Part shown: piece after piece, positions 16,440-24,234 of the stretch
Layout of the letters: each line of letters begins with the position of its first letter
How positions within the stretch are numbered: position 1 is the first letter of the stretch
Assembly (NCBI RefSeq): GCF_000156375.1
Contig: NZ_DS996360.1
Location: forward strand, 58,240-95,505
From: Desulfovibrio piger ATCC 29098
Lineage (GTDB): Bacteria > Desulfobacterota > Desulfovibrionia > Desulfovibrionales > Desulfovibrionaceae
Direction: 5' to 3'
DNA: 37,266 nucleotides
Translations under genes and position numbers: made by a program
The notes under the pieces: generated by a model
The model's input: the letters and a program-made list of their open reading frames with translations, nothing else
Database searches by the model: none
What the model was told of the DNA's origin: nothing

Positions 16440-18083
16440 CTAATCCTCCCCCTTCTGCCTGTTGGCGGCAGGCTCCCCGGCCTGCCTGTCCGGGCCGTCC
16501 GCCGGATGGCCCGCGGCCTTGCCGGCCTGCGGCAGGCGTATGAAAAACGTGGTCCGGCCGGGCGTGTCCGCCGTGGCCTGACGGGATCGTACATAGACTT
16601 CGCCTTCGAGCGCCTCCACGATCTTGTGGACGGTGGCCAGCCCCAGGCCCGTGCCGTGCCCCTTGGTGGTGAAATAGGGGTCGAAGATGTGGTTGAGGTT
16701 CTCGGGCGCGATGCCCTGCCCGGTATCCGTGACCGAGAGGACCAGATGCTGTTTTTCCACCGTACAGCCCAGGGTCAGGGTGCCGCCGTCGGGCATGGCA
16801 TCCAGGGCGTTGAGGCAGATATTGAGCAGGGCCTGCCCCAGCCTGTCGGGATCCATGCGGGCCGGGGGCAGATCGGCCGGGAGGTCGTTCACCAGCCGGA
16901 CGCCGCGTTTTTCGGCATCCTGGGCGATGAGGCGCAGCACATGGGCCACGCTGTCTTCCAGCGGTGCGGCCACGGGGCGCACGTCACTGGGACGCGAGAG
17001 CCCGATGAGCTCGCTGATGACGCGGTTGAGGCGTTCCACCTCGCGCACCATGACGCCCGCGGCCTTGCGGTCCTCGCTGCCTTCGGGGAAGCGCATGCCG
17101 AAATAGGTGGCGTAGCCCTTGATGGAGCTGAGCGGGTTGCGGATCTCGTGGGCCACCCCGGCGGCCAGCGTGCCCACGGCGGCCAGCTTTTCCTTGCGGC
17201 GTATCTCTTCTTCCAGACGGCGTATCTCGCCTTCGGCCCGGCGCTGGCGGCGGCGGGATTCGCGGGCGCGCTGCGCATAATACAGGGCCAGCAGGCAGGC
17301 CAGGCCCACCAGCATGGCCACCCCGGCCAGCATGAAGACGTGGTCCCTGTCCTGGCCGCGGGTGATCTCGAACGGCGAAAGGTCGAGGCCCAGGAAGATG
17401 ACGGGCTGCGGCAGGCCCGGCGGCAGCTCCTGCCCCTTCGGGGGCTGCATGAAGTAGCGGTAGACCACGAACACGCGCTGGCCTTCCATATTGAGGATGG
17501 CGGAACGTGTCTGGCTGCCGGGGGCCAGCATCTTCATGGTCTTTTCGTCGGCTTCTTCGCCGTTGATGCGCAGGATCTCGCCCAGGCGGTTGCCGTTGCT
17601 GTGGGCCAGGATGGTGCCGTCGGGCATGGTGACGGCGATGAACTGCACGTCCGAGGTGCTGGCCATCTCCTTGAGCAGGATCTGCAGGCGCACGCGCGCC
17701 TCACCGCGCATGCTGGTGCGCAGCATGCTCTCGAAGGCCATGATCAGGGAACTGCCTTTTTCGGCCAGCAGGCGCGACATGGCGCGTTCGTTGCGTTCGA
17801 TGGAGGCCAGGGCCAGCAGCGTGACCAGCAGGATGAGGACGAAGGCCGTCCCGCCCAGCAGCAGACCCAGCGGGGTGTTCTGCTGCTGCGCCAGCTGCGA
17901 ACGTGCCTGCGAGCAGTCGTTCTCGCGCGCGGCCTGGTCATTGGCCACCATGCCGCCGGAGCTCTGGCCGGACGGGGCAGACCCCGGTGTCTGGCCGGGC
18001 CGGTTGGCGGCGCGGGCCAGCCGGTGGCGACGGGGATCCAGCAGGGCGGCAGCAGCGGAAAGGCAGCGTCGGATAAAGTTCAT
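16440..18083 (-). CDS. Membrane sensor histidine kinase (ZraS-type)
   Basis: 547 residues. A cytoplasmic Pro/Gly-rich N-terminus (1-70), membrane helix 1 (71-94), a periplasmic sensor of about 150 residues, membrane helix 2 (249-270), and a basic coiled linker lead to the HisKA domain with H312 ([12 protein letters not shown]). The ATPase domain has N box ([10 protein letters not shown]), G1 (DTGQGI), F box (FDPYFTTK) and G2 (GTGLGLATV). No PAS domain is evident in the linker. Two-component partner of the NtrC regulator just downstream. Start MNFIRR has no clear ribosome-binding site and lies right at the predicted transcription start, so a leaderless message or a later start is possible. Signal probably concerns metals or envelope stress (inference from ZraP-like neighbours). 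Confidence 0.93.
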   Translation of the reverse strand: MNFIRRCLSAAAALLDPRRHRLARAANRPGQTPGSAPSGQSSGGMVANDQAARENDCSQARSQLAQQQNTPLGLLLGGTAFVLILLVTLLALASIERNERAMSRLLAEKGSSLIMAFESMLRTSMRGEARVRLQILLKEMASTSDVQFIAVTMPDGTILAHSNGNRLGEILRINGEEADEKTMKMLAPGSQTRSAILNMEGQRVFVVYRYFMQPPKGQELPPGLPQPVIFLGLDLSPFEITRGQDRDHVFMLAGVAMLVGLACLLALYYAQRARESRRRQRRAEGEIRRLEEEIRRKEKLAAVGTLAAGVAHEIRNPLSSIKGYATYFGMRFPEGSEDRKAAGVMVREVERLNRVISELIGLSRPSDVRPVAAPLEDSVAHVLRLIAQDAEKRGVRLVNDLPADLPPARMDPDRLGQALLNICLNALDAMPDGGTLTLGCTVEKQHLVLSVTDTGQGIAPENLNHIFDPYFTTKGHGTGLGLATVHKIVEALEGEVYVRSRQATADTPGRTTFFIRLPQAGKAAGHPADGPDRQAGEPAANRQKGED

Positions 18084-18089
18084 GCCTGC

Positions 18090-18118
18090 ACTATAAGCAT
18101 GGTTGGGGCACCTGTCAC
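18090..18118 (-). promoter_or_regulatory. Sigma-70-type promoter of the kinase-regulator operon
   Basis: On the minus strand GTGACA (18113-18118), 17 bases, then TATAGT (18090-18095). Both boxes match five of six consensus bases. The -10 box ends six bases before the kinase ATG, so transcription would begin at or next to the start codon. Confidence 0.65.
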
Positions 18119-18137
18119 CTTGCCGTCGGATATTTGG

Positions 18138-18156
18138 CTTGCATGTTTTTTGCAAG
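18138..18156. promoter_or_regulatory. Inverted repeat in the divergent control region
   Basis: CTTGCA-TGTTTTT-TGCAAG, a perfect 6-bp inverted repeat midway between the divergent kinase and ZraP-like genes. A candidate operator, perhaps for the NtrC-type regulator. No sigma-54 -24/-12 pair with correct spacing was found for the adjacent plus-strand gene. Confidence 0.4.
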
Positions 18157-18264
18157 AACGGGGAAAGACGAAAAAAATGCCACGGCCTGCCAGCGGCCTT
18201 TCCTTGCGCCGCGGACACAGGCTTGATATGCCAGAAGCATGGCCCAACAGAACAAGGTTTGCCT

Positions 18265-18741
18265 ATGTGGAAGAATATAGTTGTCAGTGGTCTGGTCATG
18301 ACATCGCTCCTGCTGCTGCCGCTCATGGTGGCTGCCGGGGGGCATCACGGCGGCGGTCACGGGCCGCGCGGCTACCGCAATGTCGACCAGTGGCTCCAGA
18401 GCCTGCCCGAAGAACAGCAGGTCAAGGCCCGCGCCATCCTTGAAGAAGCCCGTCCCGCCATCGAGGACACCCGCTGGCGCATCCGCCAGAAGCGGGAAGA
18501 GCTGGCCCATTTCGACTACGCGGAAGATTCGTCCGCCGAGACGCTTTCCCGTCTTGGCTGGGAATTGCAGGACCTGCGCGACCGCCTGCGCCTGCAGCTT
18601 GCGCAGCTGGAGGGCCGCCTGCTGGACGAGGTGGGCGTGAGTTTTCGCCGTGCGGGCAAGAGCCGGGGCTGCAACAGCATGATCCGGCAGGACGTGATCC
18701 ACACCTATTCCCTGCAGGAAAGCCTCGAACCCTGCCCGTAA
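18265..18741 (+). CDS. Secreted ZraP/Spy-like protein, first paralogue
   Basis: 158 residues. A signal peptide (MWKNIVVSGLVMTSLLLL, cleavage near AAG at 25) is followed by a His/Gly stretch (GGHHGGGHGPRG) and a helical domain of the ZraP/Spy/CpxP kind: LPEEQQVKARAILEEA, then RQKREELAH and LGWELQDLRDRLRLQL. Such periplasmic proteins bind zinc or act as ATP-free chaperones under envelope stress. A short Cys-containing C-terminus follows. Start ATG chosen at the signal peptide with AAGG upstream; the open frame continues 54 codons upstream into the divergent control region. Divergent from the kinase-regulator pair by 181 bases. Confidence 0.85.
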   Translation: MWKNIVVSGLVMTSLLLLPLMVAAGGHHGGGHGPRGYRNVDQWLQSLPEEQQVKARAILEEARPAIEDTRWRIRQKREELAHFDYAEDSSAETLSRLGWELQDLRDRLRLQLAQLEGRLLDEVGVSFRRAGKSRGCNSMIRQDVIHTYSLQESLEPCP

Positions 18742-18767
18742 CCCGTGCAGCCCAACGAAGCATCCAG

Positions 18768-18792
18768 GCCCCGCCCAGGCGGGGCTTTTTTT
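18768..18792 (+). terminator. Terminator after the first ZraP-like gene
   Basis: GCCCCGC-CCAG-GCGGGGC followed by seven T. It separates the first ZraP-like gene from the second, which has its own promoter. Confidence 0.92.
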
Positions 18793-18843
18793 GTGCTCCG
18801 GTCCCGGCGTGGGGGCCGCAGGGCAGGGGTGTATGAAAATTTG

Positions 18844-18922
18844 TCTGCTGTATAATTTTTGACCAGGTCCGTCGGCCCGCTGCATAAAAACTGGACATCC
18901 GGGGCGCCCGCCGGACAGCAGA
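18844..18922 (+). promoter_or_regulatory. Candidate enhancer sites for the NtrC-type regulator
   Basis: Two near-identical direct repeats, GCTGTATAA (18847-18855) and GCTGCATAA (18879-18887), lie 32 bases (about three helical turns) apart, at roughly -163 and -131 from the predicted sigma-54 start. A perfect inverted pair TCTGCTGT (18844-18851) / ACAGCAGA (18915-18922) frames them. Position suits enhancer binding; that the adjacent regulator binds here is inference. Confidence 0.4.
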
Positions 18923-18941
18923 AAAAGGATGCCGTGTTGGG

Positions 18942-18964
18942 AATAAATTTATAATTTATTGATT
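18942..18964 (+). promoter_or_regulatory. AT palindrome and IHF-like site
   Basis: AATAAATT-TAT-AATTTATT (18942-18960) is a perfect palindrome. On the minus strand, 18952-18964 reads AATCAATAAATTA, an exact match to the IHF consensus WATCAANNNNTTR. It lies between the candidate enhancer sites and the sigma-54 promoter, the usual place for an IHF-induced bend. Confidence 0.6.
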
Positions 18965-18983
18965 TATATTAAAAAATATACTT

Positions 18984-18999
18984 TGGCACGCGGGTTGCT
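18984..18999 (+). promoter_or_regulatory. Sigma-54 promoter of the second ZraP-like gene
   Basis: TGGCACG-CGGG-TTGCT matches the consensus TGGCACG-N4-TTGCW at every fixed base, with correct GG-N10-GC spacing. Predicted start near 19010, giving a leader of about 64 bases. Confidence 0.92.
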
Positions 19000-19073
19000 A
19001 TATGCAGGGCACAAAGGGCAAGACCCAAAGCCCAAAGACAACCCACTCTGAAAAGAGCTAAAGGAGCATATAT

Positions 19074-19634
19074 ATGAAGACTTCCCGTGTTATGATCCCT
19101 GCCCTGCTGGCTGCTGCCCTCATCGGCGGAACCATGACCTCTGACGCTTTCGCCGGCCCCCATCATCGCGGCCAGGGCAACGGTTACGGTCCCTGCTACG
19201 GTTACGGCGACGGCGGCTGCTGGGAAGGCGGCTGGGGACATCACGGTCACGCCCGTGGCTGGGGTTACCGGGCCATGTCGGATGCGCAGCGTGCCAAGTT
19301 CGACAAGATCATGGAAGAATTCGCTCCCCGCATGGAGCAGCTGCGCGACAGCATCTACGTCAAGCGCCAGGAACTGCGGGCTTTGGAAAACGCCACCAAC
19401 CCCGATGTGAAGGCCGTGCGTGAGGCCGCTACCGAGATGACCCGCCTGCGCAACGAGATGGCCGACCTGCATGACGCCCTGGGCGACAAGCTGGCTGCCG
19501 AAGTGGGCGTGCCGGAAGGCTTCAAAGACGCTCCCCGCGGCCCCCGTGGTCCCCGTGGCGATCGCGGCCCCGCCATGGATTGCCCTCGCGGTGACGCCAG
19601 CTACGACGACGGTCCCCATCGCGGCCACTATTAA
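19074..19634 (+). CDS. Secreted ZraP-like metal/stress protein, second paralogue
   Basis: 186 residues. Signal peptide to about residue 24 (ending SDAFA). Then a segment rich in Gly, His, Trp, Tyr and Cys (25-63) that could bind metal, the ZraP core (about 64-146: MSDAQRAKFDKIMEEF, VKRQELRALENA, MTRLRNEMADLHDALG) and a C-terminal tail with collagen-like GPRGPRGDRGP and more His. ZraP in E. coli is a zinc-binding periplasmic chaperone controlled by ZraSR through sigma-54; the sigma-54 promoter and the nearby kinase/regulator fit that model. Good ribosome-binding site (AAAGGAG). No T-run terminator follows directly on this strand; the transcript may run on to about 20017. Confidence 0.88.
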   Translation: MKTSRVMIPALLAAALIGGTMTSDAFAGPHHRGQGNGYGPCYGYGDGGCWEGGWGHHGHARGWGYRAMSDAQRAKFDKIMEEFAPRMEQLRDSIYVKRQELRALENATNPDVKAVREAATEMTRLRNEMADLHDALGDKLAAEVGVPEGFKDAPRGPRGPRGDRGPAMDCPRGDASYDDGPHRGHY

Positions 19635-19657
19635 GAGCTGATCCCTGCCAACGGCAG

Positions 19658-19697
19658 AAAAAAATATCTGGCCGGAAGCTCCTCCTCCTTCCGGCCA
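19658..19697 (-). terminator. Possible minus-strand terminator facing the ZraP-like gene
   Basis: Read on the minus strand: stem TGGCCGGAAG/CTTCCGGCCA with a 9-base GA-rich loop, then GATA and seven T. It would stop transcripts coming leftward from the 20-kb region. Alternatively the hairpin acts only on the plus strand as part of the ZraP-like 3' region. Confidence 0.5.
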
Positions 19698-19975
19698 GGC
19701 TCCCGAAAACAGCAACCTCCTTTGACAGGCACCTTTAACCAGAGCTCCCGCTCTACAAAATGCAGTCCTCTGGAACTTCTACCCCGGCCGGGGATTCCCC
19801 TGGCCCCGGCCGGGCCTTCCTGAGAAAAGGCAGATTTTACATCCTGAGATCGCCCCTCCCCGCCTTTGGCGGACAACATAGCCGGCAGGGCAATCCCCCT
19901 TGGTCCTGCCGGGGCTCACGAGAGCATCCTCCTCCTTCACCATAACCTCTAACCATCAGAACATCCTCCCTCTTT

Positions 19976-20017
19976 GGCCGGCTGCTCCTCCCCCTGGGCA
20001 GCCGGTCGTCTTTTTTT
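19976..20017 (+). terminator. Plus-strand terminator of the long ZraP-like 3' region
   Basis: CCGGCTGC / GCAGCCGG with a 12-base loop containing CTCCTCCCCC, then TCGTC and seven T on the plus strand. No gene ends just before it; the nearest plus-strand gene upstream is the second ZraP-like gene, 342 bases away. This suggests a long 3' UTR or a separate small RNA. Confidence 0.75.
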
Positions 20018-20400
20018 ATCCGCTGCCCGCCGGCCCGGTGGGAGCGGCGCCTTCCTGTGGGCCTGGTTTCCCGGTGGGCCGGTGCCGTCATCAGACCCGG
20101 CAGAAAGGAGGCGGGTTGACGCCTGCCCCCGGCATTGGACATCTGGGCCGGTAGGGCCCCGGATCACAGTGTCCGCCACTGCCGGTGCGTGTCTCTTCGC
20201 TGTCCCGTATGTTCCGGCATCTTCCTGCCGTGATGGCGTGGTGCGGGCTGTTCCCGCAAGCGCGGCACAAGGGGCTTTCCGGCAGGAGCCTTCCTCCTCC
20301 TTCTTCCTTTATCCGAGATGCTGGCTATGCGCCCCGCCTGCTGCGCAGCAGGGGCGCCAGGCCATGGCGGGCCGCATCGACCGCGCAGGTCTGCGGGCAC

Positions 20401-20439
20401 AAAAAAAGACGTCCACCGGCACGGAGACCGGCGGACGTC
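20401..20439 (-). terminator. Terminator of the serine transporter gene
   Basis: On the minus strand GACGTCCGCCGGT / GCCGGTGGACGTC (two wobble pairs) followed by seven T, 26 bases after the sdaC stop. Confidence 0.88.
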
Positions 20440-20465
20440 CTGTTTTACGGATGCGGCACGCGGGA

Positions 20466-21725
20466 TCAGAACAGCTTGTAGAGCAGGGAAGAGATGGCCA
20501 CGCAACCGGCGGCCAGCACGAAGGCATTGCTCCACTGGCCACGGTAGCGGCTCATGGCCGGGATCTTGTGCACGGCGTACATGGGCATGATGAACAGGAT
20601 CATGGCGATGACCGGGCCGCTGAGGGATTCGATGATGTCCAGGATGCCGGGGTTGAGCCAGCCGGCCAGCCAGAGGGTCACGAAGAAGAACAGGGCGATG
20701 CCGGTGCGCACGCTGCGCGAGGTGGCCGTGGCTTCGGGGTTGGAGGACATCTGGACCAGGATGCCGTGCAGGCCTTCGCGGGCGCCCAGATAGTGGCCGA
20801 AGAACGAGCTGCCGATGGCCAGGAAGGCGATGAGCGGGCCGAACCAGGAGATGAAGGGATTGTCGAACTGGTTGGCCAGATAGGAGAGCACGGGGATGTT
20901 CTGGGCCTTGGCTTCCACCAGCTGGGCGGGGCTGAGGCTGAGCACGCAGCTGAAGACGAAGGCCATGACGAAGAGCACCAGGATACAGGCCGTGCCGCGC
21001 AGGGTCTGGGAGGCCTTCTGCTCGGCCATGTCGCCGTAGTGGCGGCGCTGGGCCAGGGCAAAGGACGAGATGGCGGGCGAATGGTTGAAGGCGAAGACCA
21101 GCACCGGCAGGGTGAGCCAGAGGGTGCCCAGGAAGCTGCCGGCATCAGGCATCTGCCCCAGCGCGGAGGTGTTCCAGTGCGGGATGAGGTAGAGCGACAG
21201 GCAGAAAAGGATGCCGCACAGGGGGTAGACCAGCCACTCGTTGAATTTGAGCATGAAGTTCTCGCCCACCAGGATGACGGCCATCAGGGCCGCCACCAGC
21301 ACGCCGGAGAGCAGCAGGCGCGGCGGCGCGGCCATCTGTAGCTGGTTGATGATGAAGGATTCCACCGTGTTGGTGATGCCCACGGCATAGATGAGCAGGA
21401 TGGGGTAGATGGCGAAGAAATAGAGCAGGGTGATGAGCTTGCCTGCGGAAAGGCCGAAGTGCTCTTCCACCACGGCGGTGATGTCGCTGTCGGCGCGGGA
21501 GGAGGACAGCACGAAGCGGGCCAGGCCCCGGTGGGCGAAATAGGTCATGGGGCCCACCAGCAGGGTGATGACGACCAGGGGCCAGATGCCGGACATGCCC
21601 GCATTGATGGGCAGGAAGAGGATGCCCGCGCCCACCGCGGTGCCGAAGAGGTTGAGCATCCAGACGACGTCGAATTTCGTCCAGCGGCCGGAGGCGGCAT
21701 GGCCGGTTTCAGGGGTCTGTGCCAT
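20466..21725 (-). CDS. sdaC: Serine transporter of the HAAAP family (SdaC-like)
   Basis: 419 residues, about eleven membrane helices. The first helix carries the family's glycine motif ([17 protein letters not shown], about 24-40). The charged N-terminus is short. SdaC imports L-serine by proton symport in the inner membrane. It lies 179 bases downstream of the serine dehydratase gene on the same strand, which supports serine as the substrate over other hydroxy or aromatic amino acids handled by the family. Start at MAQTPETG with AAGGA upstream; the longer open frame runs into sdaA and was rejected. Confidence 0.88.
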   Translation of the reverse strand: MAQTPETGHAASGRWTKFDVVWMLNLFGTAVGAGILFLPINAGMSGIWPLVVITLLVGPMTYFAHRGLARFVLSSSRADSDITAVVEEHFGLSAGKLITLLYFFAIYPILLIYAVGITNTVESFIINQLQMAAPPRLLLSGVLVAALMAVILVGENFMLKFNEWLVYPLCGILFCLSLYLIPHWNTSALGQMPDAGSFLGTLWLTLPVLVFAFNHSPAISSFALAQRRHYGDMAEQKASQTLRGTACILVLFVMAFVFSCVLSLSPAQLVEAKAQNIPVLSYLANQFDNPFISWFGPLIAFLAIGSSFFGHYLGAREGLHGILVQMSSNPEATATSRSVRTGIALFFFVTLWLAGWLNPGILDIIESLSGPVIAMILFIMPMYAVHKIPAMSRYRGQWSNAFVLAAGCVAISSLLYKLF

Positions 21726-21848
21726 GAAGGTTCCTTGAGGGTGAAAAGGTTGAAAAAGCAGGGGAACAGGTCCCGGGCCCGTGGCAGGGCCGTGCTGCGG
21801 GCGTCCGGCACCGGCGGGTGCCGTCCCTGTTCCTGTCCGGGGACGGAA

Positions 21849-21883
21849 GGGGCCGCCTTCATCGGATGGACGAAGACGGCCCC
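21849..21883 (-). terminator. Weak terminator or attenuating hairpin after sdaA
   Basis: On the minus strand GGGGCCGTCTTC / GAAGGCGGCCCC with an 11-base loop, then TTCC, with no real T-run. It may reduce rather than stop transcription into sdaC. A second small hairpin (GGGAG/CTCCC) lies next to the sdaA stop. Confidence 0.4.
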
Positions 21884-21904
21884 GGGGGAGCGCAGGGCTC
21901 CCGA

Positions 21905-23311
21905 TCAGCATTCCACCAGGCTGACGGCCAGGCCGCCTTCGCTGGTTTCCTTGAATTTGGCGTTCATCTCGCGGCCGGTCTCGTTCATGGCCATGATGAC
22001 GGCGTCCAGGCTGACCATGTGCTGCGAGGACTTTTCGCAGGTGGCCAGCAGGCAGGCATTGTAGGCCTTGATGGCGCCCACGGCGTTGCGCTCGATGCAG
22101 GGGATCTGCACATAGCCGCCCACGGGGTCGCAGGTCAGGCCCAGATGGTGTTCCAGCGCCACTTCGGCGGCGTTTTCCACCACATCCACGGCGTAACCGC
22201 GCGCATGGGCCAGCATGGCGGCGGCCATGCTGGAGGCCACGCCCACTTCGCCCTGACAGCCCACCTCGGCACCGGCGATACCGGCGTTATGCTTGGCCAG
22301 GAAGCCCACGGCCGCCGAGGCCAGCACGCCTTCGCGCAGGGCCCGGTCGCCGATGTTCATGTTGTAGCGCATGGCGTAGAGCAGGGCGGGCATGACGCCC
22401 GCGGCCCCGCAGGTGGGCGCGGTGACGATGACGCCGCCCGAGGCGTTCTCTTCGGCCACGGCAAAGGCGTAGGCGTTGACCTGGCCCAGGAAGCGGTCCA
22501 CGGCCAGGGGCATCTCGCGGGCACGTTCCAGCAGGGTGTGGCCCTTGCGCCACACGCCCAGGGTGCCCGGCAGCTGGCCTTCGGCCTCAAGGCCACGGCG
22601 CACGCTGGCGTACATGGATTCCATGATCTGTTCCAGGTTCTGGAAGATGTCCGGACGGGACATGCCGGTGATGGCGCTCTCGTTGTCCAGGATCAGTTCG
22701 TGCAGGGTCAGGCCGGTCTTGGCCAGCTGTTCGCGCAGCTGGCGCATGGTGCCGTAGGGATGCACGGGCTTGCCGCGTTCGGGCGGGGTCCAGCCCTTCC
22801 ACTGGATGAAGCCGCCGCCCACGGAATAGTATTCCATGCTGAACAGGGCCTGGCCGTCGGCATCCTCAAGGCTGACGAGCAGGGTATTGCTGTAGGGGGC
22901 GTCGTGGATGATGGGACCGTGTTCGATGTCGGCAAGGCCCACCTGCAGGAGGACGTCGTGGATGCGCAGTTCGTGGCGGGCGTCGGCTTCGCGGCCCAAC
23001 TTGTCCAGCAGGCCCGCGGGACAGGTCTCGGGGCTGGTGCGCAGCAGGCCGGCCAGCACGGCGGTGTTGGTGCCGTGGCCCATGCCCGTGGCGCTCAGCG
23101 AGCCCAGCAGCACCACATGGATGCGGGCGGCGCGGCGTACCAGATCGGGATCGAGGGCATCGCAGCGCTGGACGAAGTCATGCCCGGCGCGCATGGGGCC
23201 GATGGTATGGGAGCTGGAAGGGCCGGGGCCGATCTTGAAAAAGTCGAAGAGCGAGGTCTCGATGGCCGGACGGACGTGCAGGGCCGTCAGGGGCTTGTGC
23301 GTGGGAGTCAT
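21905..23311 (-). CDS. sdaA: L-serine dehydratase, single-chain iron-sulfur type
   Basis: 468 residues. Deaminates L-serine to pyruvate and ammonia with a [4Fe-4S] cluster. The N-terminal beta domain has [13 protein letters not shown] (31-43); the alpha domain has cluster-region Cys in TCGAAG, GCQGEVG and [13 protein letters not shown]. The last residue is Cys (SLVEC). In the Legionella enzyme the C-terminal Cys folds into the active site as a ligand to the cluster, and the same may hold here. GGAG site before the ATG; the frame upstream is not coding. In this fermenter/sulfate reducer it would feed serine carbon to pyruvate. Confidence 0.95.
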   Translation of the reverse strand: MTPTHKPLTALHVRPAIETSLFDFFKIGPGPSSSHTIGPMRAGHDFVQRCDALDPDLVRRAARIHVVLLGSLSATGMGHGTNTAVLAGLLRTSPETCPAGLLDKLGREADARHELRIHDVLLQVGLADIEHGPIIHDAPYSNTLLVSLEDADGQALFSMEYYSVGGGFIQWKGWTPPERGKPVHPYGTMRQLREQLAKTGLTLHELILDNESAITGMSRPDIFQNLEQIMESMYASVRRGLEAEGQLPGTLGVWRKGHTLLERAREMPLAVDRFLGQVNAYAFAVAEENASGGVIVTAPTCGAAGVMPALLYAMRYNMNIGDRALREGVLASAAVGFLAKHNAGIAGAEVGCQGEVGVASSMAAAMLAHARGYAVDVVENAAEVALEHHLGLTCDPVGGYVQIPCIERNAVGAIKAYNACLLATCEKSSQHMVSLDAVIMAMNETGREMNAKFKETSEGGLAVSLVEC

Positions 23312-23428
23312 GGTGTCTCCTTGTGTGGGATGACTGTGCTGGCCGCAGGCGGCAGGCCTGACGCGGGGCGGGCGCGGAGCGCGCCGGGGAGGGAGAGGAA
23401 GGAAACAGGAGCTGCGCCCCATTGCAGC

Positions 23429-23487
23429 ACATCCCCTTTTGCCTTGAGTGCGGGGATGTGTCAATATTTTTTAACTTAAAAAATATT
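23429..23487 (-). promoter_or_regulatory. sdaA control region with a 25-bp palindrome
   Basis: A perfect 12-1-12 palindrome made only of A and T except for the centre (arm AATATTTTTTAA, 23463-23487) overlaps a minus-strand TTGACA box (23459-23464). The expected -10 position is weak (CAAAAG). A second perfect repeat ACATCCCC/GGGGATGT spans 23429-23459, 118 bases or more from the sdaA ATG. Likely operator and promoter; the adjacent YheO-type regulator is the obvious candidate to bind it. Confidence 0.5.
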
Positions 23488-23500
23488 TTAAACAGTAAGA

Positions 23501-24181
23501 CTAGCCATTATCCTTTTTGATCTGGCGCATGTAATTGTACACCGTATAGATGGAGACCTGCATCTCCTTGGCCACGTGCTGGACCACGCCCTTGATGAGG
23601 AAGGCGCCCTCTTCGTCGAGGATGCGGATGAAGTCCTTTTTTTCCTCGCGGTTCATGAGGGAGGGATGCTTGCCGGCACGCCGGATGGCCGCCTCGAGGA
23701 TGGCAAGGCTGGTATCGCCGGTGCAGGCGGCAAAGGTCTCGCTGGCATCGCGTTCCAGCGGATCCACGTGCAGCAGGGGGTGCATCACGGCCTGGAAGTG
23801 CAGCAGGTCGGAAAGGTCGATGTTCATGCAAAAGGCGCCGATGACCCGGCCGTCGGCCCTGCGCAGGAACGAGGTGGAGGACTTGAGGGATTTGCCGCCC
23901 GGCGTGGACGAGGGATAGCCTACGATGTCCGCCACGCTGTCGCCCTGCTGGCGCCAGGCCTTGACCACGATGTTGGTGATGGGGGCGCCCAGTTTGCGCC
24001 CGGTGAGGCTGCCCTCCAGATGGACGAGGGAATGGTCGAGATCCCGGAAATCGTGGATGGCGACTTCGCACAGCGGTCCCAGGGTCCGTTGCAGCATGCG
24101 GGCCTGCCGGATGGCATTGGCAAAGATGGCGCGTTCTTCTTCACTGAGCGGCGGCAGGGACCCGGAAGGGGCGGCGGACAT
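23501..24181 (-). CDS. YheO-type PAS/helix-turn-helix regulator
   Basis: 226 residues. An N-terminal YheO-like PAS domain (about 25-145; VAIHDFRDLDHSLVHLEGSLTGRKLGAP is split here by a predicted turn) precedes a C-terminal helix-turn-helix (about 165-224; VQHVAKEMQVSIYTVYNYMRQI). Members of this family (YheO, DauR) regulate amino-acid use and sense small molecules. It lies upstream of and in the same direction as sdaA-sdaC, separated by 189 bases with a large palindrome. Control of serine catabolism is inference from position. ATG chosen because GAGG precedes it; a GTG two codons upstream is an alternative. Confidence 0.85.
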   Translation of the reverse strand: MSAAPSGSLPPLSEEERAIFANAIRQARMLQRTLGPLCEVAIHDFRDLDHSLVHLEGSLTGRKLGAPITNIVVKAWRQQGDSVADIVGYPSSTPGGKSLKSSTSFLRRADGRVIGAFCMNIDLSDLLHFQAVMHPLLHVDPLERDASETFAACTGDTSLAILEAAIRRAGKHPSLMNREEKKDFIRILDEEGAFLIKGVVQHVAKEMQVSIYTVYNYMRQIKKDNG

Positions 24182-24234
24182 GGTCACCTCATGGTCGGAT
24201 GCGGACGGTGCCGCAGGTTGGAGGAAATACGGGA

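Larger units (their letters stand above)
19635..20400. other. Hairpin-rich gene-free region
   Basis: About 0.75 kb without a supportable gene. Inverted repeats on the plus strand are TGGCCGGAAG/CTTCCGGCCA (19669-19697), CCCGGCCGGGG/CCCCGGCCGGG (19783-19814), CCGGCAGG/CCTGCCGG (19882-19912) and CCGGCTGC/GCAGCCGG (19978-20005). Between and within the loops the motif CCTCC recurs (near 19681-19688, 19715, 19928-19936, 19964, 19986 and again at 20292-20299). Open frames on both strands are short, with biased composition and no family likeness. Bases 20018-20400 show further short repeats only. Confidence 0.6.

Noticed and set aside
18134..18156. A sigma-54-like TTGGC ... TTGCA pair upstream of the first ZraP-like gene
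   Set aside because: The GG-to-GC spacing is 14 bases instead of 10, so it is not a sigma-54 promoter.
14697..18443. A 1248-residue plus-strand open frame opposite the regulator and kinase genes
   Set aside because: Its translation is low-complexity and mirrors the two-component genes; no start site or family supports it.
19631..20142. Minus-strand open frames of 82 and 101 residues after the ZraP-like gene
   Set aside because: Arg/Gly-rich translations without family likeness, created by the GC-rich hairpins; the region is better explained as non-coding.
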